Below, piece by piece: positions 33,680-47,000 of a stretch of DNA of 64,000 nucleotides (position 1 is its first letter; each line of letters begins with the position of its first letter). The DNA is taken from contig NC_073696.1 of assembly GCF_029784165.1 (NCBI RefSeq), forward strand, positions 192,742,498-192,806,497, read 5' to 3'. The stretch comes from Wyeomyia smithii. Lineage: Eukaryota > Arthropoda > Insecta > Diptera > Culicidae. The notes under the pieces are model-generated. The model had not been told where the DNA came from. It ran no database searches and saw only the letters and a list, made by a program, of their open reading frames with translations. Both the position numbers and the translations under genes were made by a program.

Positions 33680-33990
33680 TTGGGTTGTTTAGCTATTCAC
33701 GGATTTCCGGTTTTTATATATCATCTGAAAGAGTGTAATTTTCTGAGCAAACCGTTATTTTTTAAAACTTTATATCATTATCCTTCGATTTTTAAATGAA
33801 GAATTAAAATTCGCTCCAAATCGCTACAATGACAGTTGGTATATGAGCGAACTGTCATTGTAGCGATTTCGAGCAGTTTTAAATCTTGATTTAAAAAGCG
33901 AAGGACAACGATAGATTTTTTTAAATCACTTTTACTCAAAAATGCAGATCTTTCAGATGATATAAAAAACTGATATAGCAAACAACCCAA
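33680..33990. mobile_element. Palindromic MITE, 311 bp
   Basis: Ends TTGGGTTGTTT and AAACAACCCAA with similar subterminal sequence (ATATATCATCTGAAAG at the left, CTTTCAGATGATATA at the right). The centre is a perfect 20-bp hairpin (33818-33837 with 33850-33869, 12-nt loop). Flanking AATT is self-complementary, so the target duplication cannot be read. Confidence 0.75.
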
Positions 33991-34526
33991 TTCTACCTGG
34001 TTCTGTCAGAAATTTCGTTGCCATACATTGAATGCGATACCTTTTTAATATGACGTATTGGTATCCATCGTACACAGGGAGGAACGCTAGCGAAACGAAT
34101 CATTTTCCAACTCGATCCGGTCGAATCAAGTCGCAAGTTTATTTTACGGTGGTGTGCATAGTGCGAGATTTTTTATTATAAGATAAGAGTTGATGTCATA
34201 GAAATGATATAGTTACCTAGTAAGGCTAGTTGTTTCGGAAATAGTGGCATCCGTGTTCTTTTAAAGAGTGTGCGGAGTCGAAAGATATTGTTTGCAATTT
34301 TCCATAGAGTGTATGAATCATTAGCTGGCCAGATTGTCGGATAAAGAGAAGGGTGTGCAAGGAAGAGAGTGTTTGGTGGTGTAGGGGCTTGGTCTTTTCA
34401 AGTGAAGCCCATTCCACCTTTTGGAGCAATTCGATAAGGCTGGTTGCTGGCTGTGCCGCAGATTTACATACTCTATAACCAGCTTCCGGTTTGGTATTGA
34501 TAGTGCTACGAAGAAGCTGTGTTTCG

Positions 34527-34680
34527 ATGACTAGCAGCGCTGGAAGAAATCACACCCGTTCAGTTCCCCCGTCCGCGTCCCGTAGTCAACATTATTAGAG
34601 CGAACCAATCGAGAATGCCATTAGCAAACTCGGTGGACCCATGGAGAGAGAAAGTCCCACTCAATATCGGCGGTACAGAG
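34527..34680 (+). other. Candidate first coding exon of an unidentified gene
   Basis: GC-richer than its surroundings and ending at a good donor (ACAGAG followed by GTAAGC at 34681). Two frames look plausible. From ATG 34615 it reads MPLANSVDPWREKVPLNIGG then TE at the donor. From ATG 34527 it reads MTSSAGRNHTRSVPPSASRS then QHY and a TAG, and after the TAG the same frame stays open to the donor (KLGGPMERESPTQYRRYR). VPLNIGGT is faintly like the VxLNVGGT start of BTB/T1 domains, but that is not enough to name it. No downstream exon was found in the remaining 29 kb. Confidence 0.3.
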
Positions 34681-34799
34681 GTAAGCCTATTATGGATGTT
34701 TCCGTCCCTTGTTGACAATTTTTGGATGTTTGCTACTATTTTTATCTTAAGTTCACTTAACTACTTTTGCGTATCAAAATTGACTTTTTTAGTCTAAAA

Positions 34800-35448
34800 A
34801 CGCTTTTGTTGTCTGTTATGTTGAGAAACAAGCTATGTACATATTTACATTGATAATTTTGCTTTCTTCTGTCGGCCAGAGAAATTCAATGTTTTATTTA
34901 TGGTTATATTTCATATAGCAATCGCGAATGTTTCATAAATTTTATAATTATTTCAATTAGTTTGGGAAAATAGGTACCAACCTTTACACTACCAAGGTGA
35001 TATTTAACAATGTAACATGTTACGGTACTTTCGTAAGTGATCAAGGCTATTTGTCATACTTTCTGCGGAGAACTATTTAGTGATATGTCTATCAACAAAT
35101 TCTGTTTGCTGATAACCCATGAAAATAACTCTAGAGTTTTGTAGTTGTACTCACTATAATATCATGTTATTGTAAACTTGATTCCAGAAGACAAATGAAT
35201 GTATTATTTTTTGAAAATCTAATAACAAGTTTACAAATAATTAAGCGTTGATCAATATTCTATTTTGAAGCATTTTTAATAAAGTGTATAGTACACTTTT
35301 GCGTCACTTATATCGGTAGTCTGTACCAACAGGTGGCTACGTAGACAAATAGGTACTGCGCCTGCTGTCGTGTGCAGGGAAACGGTGAAGCGTCTTGGCC
35401 GTTTTTATCGTCTTTGTCGAAAACGTTGATGCTTGTACTCTTGAAGAC
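34800..35448. other. AT-rich stretch without recognised features
   Basis: No ORF with a domain, no clear repeat. Confidence 0.4.
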
Positions 35449-35452
35449 TGTA

Positions 35453-36442
35453 CTGCCCATAAAAGCATAAGAGTCCCATATGACTTTTAGGCAAGTTCAA
35501 GTTTATTCCGTCAATGTATCTAATTTTGTTCAAGTTTTCATATGGCTTGATTAAATTTAAAAGTTTGTTCTGAAAATTACTGGAAAAATACCAAACCTTG
35601 CCTGTCCCATATTGAAAATAAAGGCATACGAGTCCCATCCCAAGTATACATTCAAATGACTTTAAAAACAACATTTCACATTTGTCATCAGTTAAAAGAA
35701 AAATGTTGACATCAAAATATCATTGACTTGAAACATTTAAAACACAGTTCATGTTTGCAAAGCTCAATTGAAAATAAGCTAGAGGCAAAGAACTGATCAA
35801 AATTTATGTCTATTTTCGAAAAAATCGAAAGATTAAGTGAAGTTTTTATGGAAACTGTTTCCAGAAATCCTTCTTTATATCTGGGATGTGTGGAAGTAAA
35901 GTGATCAGGAGTGTGACCTAACAGTCTGCATAAATTTTTGTGGGCTTTTTTAGAAATTTTTTTGTTGACTCTATGTAGAACGAGCTTTCGTCTATCAGCT
36001 GTGATTGCTCAGTATTAAAAACATGCACTGATTCATGTAACAATCCGTTGAAACTAAATCGCTATATTGCAATTCGTATGATAGTATGATCGAAAATGTT
36101 GGAGTAAAATAAACTGTTCACATGACAGACACAATAAGGAATAATGATAAATTCCTTGGGCGTCTTAGAATGTGTGGAGACTGATATGCTTTTATTTTTT
36201 GTGAATAGAGAGAAAATAAAGGTAAACGAGTCCCATCATTTATTTCCAAGCCTGGAATTCATGCAAAAGTTCTTAGAACTCATGGAAATATGCAATGTTC
36301 CACCTCATGAACATACAGTTGAATAAAACATACTTTTAGTTAAATCATAGTTATTTTACCATAAATTCAAAATTAGAACTTCATTAGCAATTTTCTCAAT
36401 TGTGAGCATTTCCATATAGGACTCTTATGCTTTTATGGGCAG
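35453..36442. mobile_element. TIR element, 990 bp, 4-bp duplication
   Basis: Ends CTGCCCATAAAAGCATAAGA and its reverse complement TCTTATGCTTTTATGGGCAG, 24-25 bp paired. TGTA lies directly outside both ends (35449-35452 and 36443-36446), a probable 4-bp target duplication. Inner degenerate copies of the terminal motif (GAGTCCCAT) occur near 35.63 and 36.23 kb. No transposase frame. Superfamily not assigned. Confidence 0.75.
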
Positions 36443-36567
36443 TGTAGACACATCTTGTTTCACGAAGCAATTGATTTTCGAGTTGTACCTACGCTATTAT
36501 CGAATGCATCCAAGGTCAAGAGTTGTTTCGCAAGTTAAAAATGATAAAACGCTGCTGAAATTTTATA

Positions 36568-38048
36568 ATGTCCCTTAAGCTGGAAGTACAAAGTCAGCAG
36601 AACAAAGAGTTAATAGCATGAAAATTTAGGTCTCATTCGATGCTCATTTAATGCCGTATCGCCGAATTTAATGCTCCATCATTTCTTTGAAAAAATGCAC
36701 TTGTTTGCTAGCTTAAGAAAATAGCTAGCAGATAATATACGAAAATAGCATTTTTGTCACAAAACAGTTCTATAACGGTCAGAAACATTTAATGCTCATT
36801 TAATGCTCTTGAAAAAACCTGATTTTCATGATAATTTTATTGGTTTTGTGTAAATTTTTCAATAATATGATAATACATGAATAGCTCCAATTTTTTCAAA
36901 CATTTCCTCTGAAAACAATCAGAATGCTTTTGATACGATTAGATACCAATTAAATGCTTCCATATGCGAGCAGTTTCAATACCTTAGGTGCATTTTTCAT
37001 TAAATAATTTTTTTTTCAAAAATATTGTTCTGCTAGCTTGAGTAAAGAGTTAACAGAACATTGGCCAGAAACAGCATTTTCAAGCAATAAACTGTTGTAG
37101 AATGGTCATAATAATTTAATACTCTTGAAAAAACCTGAATTTAATTAAAAATTTAAAAAAAAATAGATAAATTAAAATTAGATACCAAATAAATGCTTCC
37201 ATATGCGAGCAGTTCCAATAACTTGGGTGCATTTTTCATTAAATATACAATATTTTTAAAAAAATATAATGGAAAATACACCTAAGTTATTAAAACTGCT
37301 CGCATATGGAAGCATTTAATTGGTATCTAATCGTATCAAAAGGATTCTGATTGTTTTCAGAGGAAAATGTTTGAAAAAATTGAAGCTATTCATGTATTAT
37401 AATATTATTATCATATTTTTGAAAAATTTATACAAAATCAATAAAATTATCATGAAAATCAGGTTTTTTCAAGAGCATTTAATGAGCATTAAATTATTAT
37501 GACCATTCTACAACAGTAAATTGCTTGAAAATGCTGTTTCTGGCCAATGTTCTGTTAACTCTTTTCTCAAGCTAGCAGAACAATATTTTTGAAAAAAAAA
37601 AAAAAAAAATATTTAATGAAAAATGCACCTAAGGTATTGAAACTGCTCGCATATGGAAGCATTTAATTGGTATCTAATCGTATCAAAAGCATTCTGATTG
37701 TTTTCAGAGGAAATGTTTGAAAAAATTGGAGCTATTCATGTATTATCATATTATTGAAAAATGTACACAAAATCAATAAAATTATCATGAAAATCAGGTT
37801 TTTTCAAGTGCATTAAATGAGCATTAAATGTTTTTGGCCGTTATAGAACTGTTTTGTGACTAAAAATGCTATTTTCGTATATTGTCTGCTAGCTATTTTC
37901 TTAAGCTAGCAAACAAGTGCATTTTTCAAAGAAATGATGGAGCATTAAATTCGGCGATATGGCATTACATGAGCATCGAATGAGACCTAAATTTTCATGC
38001 TATTAACTATTTGTTCTGCTGACGTTGTACTTCCAGCTTAGGGGACAT
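36568..38048. mobile_element. Foldback element, 1,481 bp, 9-bp duplication
   Basis: Nearly the whole element is an inverted repeat of about 700-bp arms meeting near 37.25 kb. It starts ATGTCCC and ends GGGACAT. AATTTTATA stands directly outside both ends (36559-36567 and 38049-38057). Long terminal inverted repeats with a 9-bp duplication are typical of Mutator-like elements. The arms carry internal repeats (GCTTCCATATGCGAGCAGTT occurs twice in the left arm). No transposase frame, so it is non-autonomous. Confidence 0.8.
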
Positions 38049-38502
38049 AATTTTATATGCGTACTCATTCCATGCATATATTTCGTTTTCTTATCTAAAA
38101 AATGTGTTAGTTTTTTACAATAATCATCGGTAACAGAGTCCGAGGTGTTTTTTTTAATAGGGGGGATGTTTTGTGATGAATGAATTATTTACTAATATTT
38201 ATCCAAAATTTTTATTGTGTGTTCTGCCACAAACGGTGACATGTCAACACTATGACATATATTTTAAGCTTCATTTCATTAAAAGATTGTAGTTGCTTCC
38301 GCAGTTAAGTGAATATAATTGTAGGAAAATTGTAAACCTACTTGTCAAAAAAAGGGATTTTAAATTAAACCTTAATCTAATATTACACCTATCTTACTGA
38401 CTATAAAGTGAGCTAATCGTTGTAATTGAAATTGCAACGATTTTTGTCGGAGCTTATTGATAATTTGGTTTGACATATTTTCTTATGTTTCCACATTAGT
38501 AA

Positions 38503-38745
38503 GTCTGTGTGCTAAACCAGCGAGGACGCTTCAATATCATTTTCAGAAGTTTGTTCTGAATCCTCTGAAGCATCTTCTTCCTGGTTGTACAACAACTTGT
38601 CCAGATGGGGACTGCATATAACATTGCTGGTCTAAGTATTTGTTTGTAAATTAACCGTTTATTCTTGAGACAAAGTCTAGAATTTCTGTTGATAAGAGGA
38701 TATATTCCGAGGTGTTTTGCGCTAAAGTATGTACCATGGAACTCT
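38503..38745 (-). pseudogene. Jockey-like reverse transcriptase fragment
   Basis: An open minus-strand frame of about 80 codons with no start codon reads LRPAMLYAVPIWTSCCTTRK, then KMLQRIQNKLLKMILKRPRW. This is the conserved thumb/connection segment of jockey-clade RTs (compare LRPxxxYGxxxW and KLQxxQNKxLRxIxxxPxW). It is cut off on both sides, with no EN or RT core: a decayed fragment. Confidence 0.8.
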
Positions 38746-38850
38746 ACACAGTTGTATCAGATTTTTATAGATGCGTTGTTATGAAGATTTATCTAATAGC
38801 CTCAAGGATATAAATATGAAAAAGACAACTTCTAATAATTAAAATTTTAA

Positions 38851-40223
38851 TTTTTATAATTTTTTATTGTTTTGAGAATTTTACAAAATAATTGGTTTGT
38901 ATTTTAAGGTTTAAATAATTTGATTTTTCTCAAATCAATGAATAACACTGTGCTACAGCGATTTAGATCTTCTGAAGTGACCTAGTGTAGGTTGTAGGTC
39001 TTGTTGAGTATAACATTCTCTCATACTAGAAATTTTCCAAACACCCCCAAAATCTGAAGTTATGGTCAAAATACGGTTTTTTGGACCTCAGCGCATATAT
39101 TATTTTTTAACTCAGTCATTTATCAACCGATTTTCAATATTTAAGCAGTTTTAGAAAGAAGACAAATAGAGCTTTCAAAATATATACAGGTTTGTTCTAA
39201 TATCAATAAAACATGTTGAGTTATTTGAGTTTATATCTAATTTTTTTGACTTTTTCACGCAAATTTTCAATATAATTTTAAATTTGCCGTCTTTTTTTTG
39301 TAAGAAACATACCACAAATACACTATAATTTTAAATGTATATTCAATTCCGAATCAATTGAAAGTAGTTTTGTGGAAATCGGTTGATATTTGGCTAAGTT
39401 ATATATTTTTAAAGAAAACCAAAATTTTTGGCTTCTATCGCACAATTATTTCACGGAGCTACAAATGATGAAAGAATGTAAGAATTTTGATGTGACTTAG
39501 TGTGGGTTGTAGCTTTAGTCAGAAGTTACTTGCGCGTTTACTTGAAGTTTTTCAAATACCCCAAAAATTTTTAGTTATGGTCAAAACCCTGTTTTTACCT
39601 TAGCTCCCATTTTTATGTTTCGGTTATTTTTCAACCGATTTTTTATATTTTGGCTGTTTTGGAAAGGCGAAAAATAGAACTTTTGAAACATATTAATATG
39701 TCTAAAGAGTTTACCTTTATTTGATGAATAGTTTTAAATAAAATAAGATGATTTATTTTCTTTTTCAAATTTTCCTTATATGTGATGAATAGTAATAAAA
39801 TAAATAAGATAGTTTATATTATTTTCAATTTTTTCTAAATTTGTTCGCAATTTTTCACACATTTTTGCAATGAACGAGCTTTAATTGCTGTAGAATTTGA
39901 AAAGTACATTTAGTGCCAAACGAAAACAGTAAGTGTTCTTTATGAGAATCTGTTTTAATTTGGCTGAGATATGACTTGATGTTTTCCACCATATACTTAG
40001 GTTCATCAACCCTTTCTCAGCCAACTTTAAACAGAGTTTCACTACCAACACCTATTGTTTTCGTTTGGTATTAAAAAGAACATTCCAAATTTTACAGCAA
40101 TTGAAGCTCTATCATTACAAAAATGTGTGAAAAATTGTGAATAAATTTGAAAATTTTAAAATGACATAAACTCTTATTTATTTTAAACCTATTCATCACA
40201 TATAGGTGAACTTTTTAGACATA
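38851..40223. repeat. Tandem duplication, unit 1 (1,373 bp)
   Basis: Followed directly by a second unit starting at 40224 that differs only at a few positions (an extra T in a T-run near 39290, TTTGG/TTCGG near 39390/40763, an extra T near 40856). Inside the unit, 38941-39190 and about 39445-39690 are diverged direct repeats, and the second half folds on itself around 39.98 kb as an inverted repeat ending near 40.22 kb. No ORF. Confidence 0.92.
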
Positions 40224-41604
40224 TTTTTATAATTTTTTATTGTTTTGAGAATTTTACAAAATAATTGGTTTGTATTTTAAGGTTTAAATAATTTGATTTT
40301 TCTCAAATCAATGAATAACACTGTGCTACAGCGATTTAGATCTTCTGAAGTGACCTAGTGTAGGTTGTAGGTCTTGTTGAGTATAACATTCTCTCATACT
40401 AGAAATTTTCCAAACACCCCCAAAATCTGAAGTTATGGTCAAAATACGGTTTTTTGGACCTCAGCGCATATATTATTTTTTAACTCAGTCATTTATCAAC
40501 CGATTTTCAATATTTAAGCAGTTTTAGAAAGAAGACAAATAGAGCTTTCAAAATATATACAGGTTTGTTCTAATATCAATAAAACATGTTGAGTTATTTG
40601 AGTTTATATCTAATTTTTTTGACTTTTTCACGCAAATTTTCAATATAATTTTAAATTTGCCGTCTTTTTTTGTAAGAAACATACCACAAATACACTATAA
40701 TTTTAAATGTATATTCAATTCCGAATCAATTGAAAGTAGTTTTGTGGAAATCGGTTGATATTCGGCTAAGTTATATATTTTTAAAGAAAACCAAAATTTT
40801 TGGCTTCTATCGCACAATTATTTCACGGAGCTACAAATGATGAAAGAATGTAAGAATTTTTGATGTGACTTAGTGTGGGTTGTAGCTTTAGTCAGAAGTT
40901 ACTTGCGCGTTTACTTGAAGTTTTTCAAATACCCCAAAAATTTTTAGTTATGGTCAAAACCCTGTTTTTACCTTAGCTCCCATTTTTATGTTTCGGTTAT
41001 TTTTCAACCGATTTTTTATATTTTGGCTGTTTTGGAAAGGCGAAAAATAGAACTTTTGAAACATATTAATATGTCTAAAGAGTTTACCTTTATTTGATGA
41101 ATAGTTTTAAATAAAATAAGATGATTTATTTTCTTTTTCAAATTTTCCTTATATGTGATGAATAGTAATAAAATAAATAAGATAGTTTATATTATTTTCA
41201 ATTTTTTCTAAATTTGTTCGCAATTTTTCACACATTTTTGCAATGAACGAGCTTTAATTGCTGTAGAATTTGAAAAGTACATTTAGTGCCAAACGAAAAC
41301 AGTAAGTGTTCTTTATGAGAATCTGTTTTAATTTGGCTGAGATATGACTTGATGTTTTCCACCATATACTTAGGTTCATCAACCCTTTCTCAGCCAACTT
41401 TAAACAGAGTTTCACTACCAACACCTATTGTTTTCGTTTGGTATTAAAAAGAACATTCCAAATTTTACAGCAATTGAAGCTCTATCATTACAAAAATGTG
41501 TGAAAAATTGTGAATAAATTTGAAAATTTTAAAATGACATAAACTCTTATTTATTTTAAACCTATTCATCACATATAGGTGAACTTTTTAGACATATTTT
41601 TATA
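40224..41604. repeat. Tandem duplication, unit 2
   Basis: Nearly identical copy of 38851-40223, ending with the same GACATATTTTTATA border. Confidence 0.92.
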
Positions 41605-42424
41605 TTTCAAATGCTCTACCTTCAGATTTTTTATGAATGCCTACAAAGGATGAGAAGGTGATTCGGGGAAATCTTACGATTTAAATTCAAAATAAGAACT
41701 AAGAACTAGAACCGAAGTGTTTAAATAAGAACTTGGCTAAAAAGTTCTCGGTAAAATTAGAAGAATGAGATAGATGGGGAAGTTTCACGATTTTTGATGT
41801 TTGACGCATTGTTTTGGTGAAACGGTACTTTTTGATGTTTGTTGCAGATTCGCTCTGGATTTTTTTTTGTGATGAAACAGAACTTTTTTTCGGTATGTAT
41901 ACATATAATCGTTCCTTAATATTTCAGCATTTAATTGCTCTAATATCAATGCGAGGTAAACGCGGTTGATTGTTTTTCCTATCACGAAATGATCGATGAT
42001 GATCAATCCGTTCAAATTTCAGAATACAAAAGCTAGAACCACAGACTAACAGACATAACACTTTCAACAAATTTTTAATAAAATCATCGTTCGGATGATA
42101 CCAGTACTTTACGATAGTAACACTAGCACCATCTGCTGCCGTGTTCGCGCTGCTTCTTGTATTTCGACATCAGCGCTAGCGTACGTGCATGTGTTACATT
42201 GGGAACCACAAAGTATGTATTAGATTGCACTGAACTCTAAAGTGAAGGGATGGAACACGTTGCTCCGAATCATTATAACAATGATACTTTTGATTGATTT
42301 GATAGTAAAACGCAAATTTAATACAAGAAAAGGAACAGTAGCATATATACGATCAAAACATAGAATAATATTATGAAACAGTAAGTATAGGGCCTACCAT
42401 GAACCCCGTGTACTATTCTAAGAC

Positions 42425-42429
42425 CGAAG
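42425..42429. repeat. Left target-site duplication (CGAAG) of Transib-like copy 1
   Basis: CGAAG, repeated at 44043-44047. Confidence 0.8.
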
Positions 42430-44042
42430 CACAGTGGGGCGATTCTATACAAAGGCTGGCCAAGCAAAAAAAGTGTCGATAAATGCGACAAAAACTTGGT
42501 ATTTACATAAATTTGGGGCGCTGAACACGAATTTGGCATCCATTTTTTGTTTGGGGCCGTCCATAAAGCACGAAATCCAATTTTCAATATTTTTTGGCAC
42601 TTTTTTTCCTTTTTTATAGAATTATATGATCTTTGACCACAAGTAGTGCCACCGGGCGTCCTCCCCATTGAAAAGAAAAATACGTAATTTATGGACGACC
42701 ACTCGAACTAAACAAATTTTGCCTAAATACATATATTTTTTTTAAACTAAAACAACATAAGTAATACAAACTAATTACAAATTGAAAAAATCATCATCAT
42801 CATCTTCTGTTCTGTACGCTTAAATGTCGTGTTGAATTGTTTCCAGAAAATTGGAAGTTCATTTTACTTATCAGCAGGAAAAACGTCTTTCGCTGCAATT
42901 TTCATTTCTTCTAGTAATTTTCGATGTTTCATTGATTCATATATATGTTATCTTCTTAATCCGGTTTCTATGGTTGAAAGAGGACATATAAATACATGTA
43001 TAACACCATGAATTGACAACTTACTAGACATTGAATTAGGTGGTGCCGCTGAAGTTGAATAATCGATAATAAAATTCAACGAATTTATGAATTTGAAAAC
43101 CCAGACACTGGAATGACACAACGTTCTAAATGAATACGAAAAGATGCGGAGGGTGACGACTTTTCTTCGTTTTTTTGTCATAAATCAAAATGTGTGCTTT
43201 ACTTTTGTATGCAAACGAGTGCGAAGCATGATCATAAGTTGAGAAGGGTTGAATGTTTTTATTATTGTTTTAAATTTGCAGAAAGTTATAAAGTTTGACG
43301 TAATTGAAATTTCATAAAGTTTTGTTTATTGTTTTCTTGTTTAACGCGTATTTTATAACTTTTCATTGATAAATTTTGTGATTTTTGCCCAAATTCATAT
43401 TTTATCCTTACGAATTGAGTACGATATCATAAATTTTCATTTATGGGGTATCATGGTTATGATTAAAGTTAATCCTGGACTGGATGAAATTTTAACTTCA
43501 AAAATAAAAACCAAAAAAACATGCTATCGCTTTTTTCTCTAAAGTGACAATTTGCGCAGTTTTGCGCTACAGCGGACAGTATGCATTTAAAAGCTTACGT
43601 TTTCACCTAAATTTTGAATGTAGTCACAACCGTGGCAAACTGCGGCAACTAAACTTTTAAGCTACTTTTCTACAAAAAATCAAGTTTTTTTTTAAATTTT
43701 TTTCAGTGTCAGGCCTACTATGACCAAATTTTACAATATCTAATGAAAAGGGTTTGTTTTGCACAATATTTACAACAACTTTTCCTTTGACGTCAAAAAA
43801 ATCCAAGATATCATTGAAGCTACAGAGCGTTTCAAAGTAATGTACTTTTTTTTCAAAAAAAAAAAGACAAAAAACGTCAGTTCGCCAAGCTTTGAAAAGT
43901 CATAAAAAATTCAGATTTCATGATATTGCGCCCAAACTTTGGACTTAGACACTTGAATGTTATAGCAATAAAAGAAAAATATTATGAAACAGCTAACGAA
44001 AAAAAAATTTTTTTGGCTGATGGCCAGCGATTCCCCACTGTG
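42430..44042. mobile_element. Transib-like non-autonomous DNA transposon, copy 1 (1,613 bp)
   Basis: Both ends begin with CACAGTGGGG, sharing a subterminal TGGCCA. The flanking 5-bp duplication is CGAAG. Transib transposons, the relatives of RAG1, have 5-bp duplications and CACNNTG ends like the V(D)J heptamer. No complete transposase. The element carries a decayed coding stretch on its minus strand (42932 downward) that reads MKHRKLLEEMKIAAKDVFPA before a TAA at codon 23, shared with copy 2. Family assignment rests on ends and duplication only. Confidence 0.75.
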
Positions 44043-47000
44043 CGAAGGGATTGACCAGAAACTACTAGAAACCTAAATGACGTAGTATTTTTTCATAATT
44101 TTCATATTTCCCCTCACACAACGACACAACCCCCCTGAAAAAACGTAACATTACATTAGCCCCACTCCCTCCACTATGAAAAACGTACAGAAGTATAAGC
44201 TGTACATAATATAAAAAAACGGTTTTATTTCGAAAAAAAATCACCGTGCCACATTTAATTTACCTAACACTCATACACTTGTGACGGTAATTTAACTTAT
44301 TTTTTTTACTTACCAGCTTTGAAGAAAAACGAGTATTCTGTAATTTTTACTACTAAAAGGTACACGGAAACAATGATTTGATGAATGATAAAACGGATGT
44401 TTCAGTGTATTTTAAGTGTATATATTTTTTCTGCTAAAAAATCTCATTCCAAAAAAAATCTGCATTTTACCCAACCGTCATCACAGCTTGTTTCAAAATG
44501 ATAAAACACTCTTCCCCTGTCCCATGAATGCTACGTCAATCAAATATGTTCCCTTTATTTCTTTCGCGATTCACATGTGGCCAGAACCCCTTTTATATAG
44601 GGTAGTTGTTTCAATTTTGTTTACATACATAAGCTATACTAGGCATTGAAAACTGTTAGCCGCGTTCAGCTTATGGTCAGTATTATTTTATATAGTACCA
44701 TAATAAGAGCACCTGATGTGGTTATGTTATAGCAAAAAATGTATATCGATATAATTTTGTTGTGAATATCAATTTCGCACACTGAATCGATCCTAACAGC
44801 TTAGCGTTGTCTCACTTCGGAATGTTCGTTTTTGACAGAATTTTTTTTTTTTTTGGGACTTCTTAAAAATTATGCCAAAAAGTTTGGGACCCACTGTACT
44901 GAATTGAAAAACCATATCATAAGGGGGCTTTCTACAGCAGATCGAATATAAACTAAGAGAAAAACATTCGCTTTTTGGATGGCAGTAATGTTGCCGTAAA
45001 TAAACTCTTTCATTCAAAACAGAAGTTCGGCACGTTATGACAAATCATCTCGTAAATCAATTTCAGCCATAGACCTGTCATATATTTCCACAACTTGTAT
45101 CTGTATGAGGTATCATTTTGCTTTTTGTTTTCCGTGATAATGCGAAATTATGATATTAACTCGTTTTTTTCTAACGTGTTTGGCGTGAATTTCAATTCCA
45201 GTGTGTGCCAGAGATTAGCGCATAAACGCTGTCAATCGAATAAAACCTAGTGTAAATTTTCTTATCAACTGACATGACTCATTTTTCTAACATATTGATG
45301 ACTAATCATATTGATGTTAAATAAAGGGGTTTTCGAATTTGATTAAAAAGTCGTGCCGATAGTCTTGTGGGTCTTCGTTTGTCGACCTTTGTATGCCCTA
45401 TTGCTGTATACATTCTATGTATAATTTTGATATGCTTTTCAGGGTGGCGAAATCTTGGATACACCTGGAGAATCAGGAAATGTCAGGGAATCTATTTTTC
45501 GATCAGAGAAATCAGAGAATATCAGGGGAAATTGAATAACAATCAGAGAACACATTTCAACCGAAATGCGATTTTTTTTGTAAATGAAAATAAACGATTC
45601 TTTTCTACTGATGGTTTCATATCCGATTGAATACTGATTTCACTGGGATATCCTACTTGTGTTTATCTACATTGCACTTTTTTGCGCTGAATACCAAAGA
45701 AGCATCAGGGAAACTATGTTTCAATTCCGGGAGAATCTAGCAATTTAACTTTGAATTTTTTTGCACCCTGACTTATACTAAGATATCAGATCATGACGGA
45801 TAAACACATTTGCATTTTGATAAATGACCTAGGTAATCACTGGTGATATGATTGGCAATATGTCGCAATAAATATGTAACATTAATTCAAATTAATGGAT
45901 CGATGCTACCTTATAAATCATAGAGATGTGTCACTTGTATTTTGTATACCAAGCGCCTCCACTGAATTCGAGTTTGATTTTTTTAGAATGCTCACCTCAC
46001 CAGTCACTCCCACTGACAATGTATATTATGAGACAACTATACATTAATTTAACATAATTGTTTCATAGAACTTTTTTTACGCAAGACAAAATCAATGCTT
46101 TCAATCTATCGTGTTGTGCATTTCGTTCTTATCTTTGGCAAACTACTTGTTGATGCCTTCTCCACCCTAGATTACACACCTTTCCGCAGTGCAATTTCCA
46201 ACCTTCATCGCTGTATCATTCCGTCATGCTCTAATTTTTTCCTACCGACTGCTGGGCAGTAGCCCTGCTAGTCATCATATCACTTTTATCTAATCATAAT
46301 TTTCTCGCTGTCATTCGTGCGTCTACCTAGTGACATTTTTCCGAGCCATATGCTGCACATATCTGTTGATATCCGCGTCAACTGCTTTCGTGAGGCGCGT
46401 CCGGTAAGGTGTGGGGTGAGGTAAGGGCCTGTGGATTACAGTGATCCTATTAATTCAGGATTGTTGACCAATTTCGTTTTGTTAGCTGGCACAATTAGGA
46501 AGTCGCTGCATGTTTCTGAGTGATAGCGCTACAGACTTGCTGTGGGCGGAAAAAGTGGGTGTTTCATCCGGAATTGGAGAGGCGTATTGATTTTGTTCTC
46601 TTTGTGCCTGGCGTTTCGGTTCGTGCCCCCAGTGAAAAATTTCTTCCCACACGAATCAACGGTGTGAGAAGCTGTTCCGCTGTCTGACACAAAAGAGGCA
46701 AGGAAAGGTTATGTGAGTTTGTCTTTGAAAGGTTTCAGTACCGGGACTTTTGCACTGCAGAGCGTTGTCAGTAAATGAGAATGCACATCTTGTAACCCTT
46801 ACAGGCTAGAAAGGTATTTGGCTTCTCCATTAGTTTTCTTCAATTTTTGAATTTGTTGTGGAGCTAGCCATGAATGAGGTGTATGTCTGTTATGCTGTCA
46901 AGCATCTGGGCACCACTGGCGGGTATTTCGCTATCTCTGAGATTTGTTTGCGGTAAATTTATTCTGGAAAAACAATTGCAGAAAATCGTGAGTAAACACG

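Noticed and set aside
42318..42668. 116-codon minus-strand frame overlapping the end of Transib-like copy 1 as a transposase
   Set aside because: It crosses the element boundary, has no DDE-type motif and is broken in the second copy.
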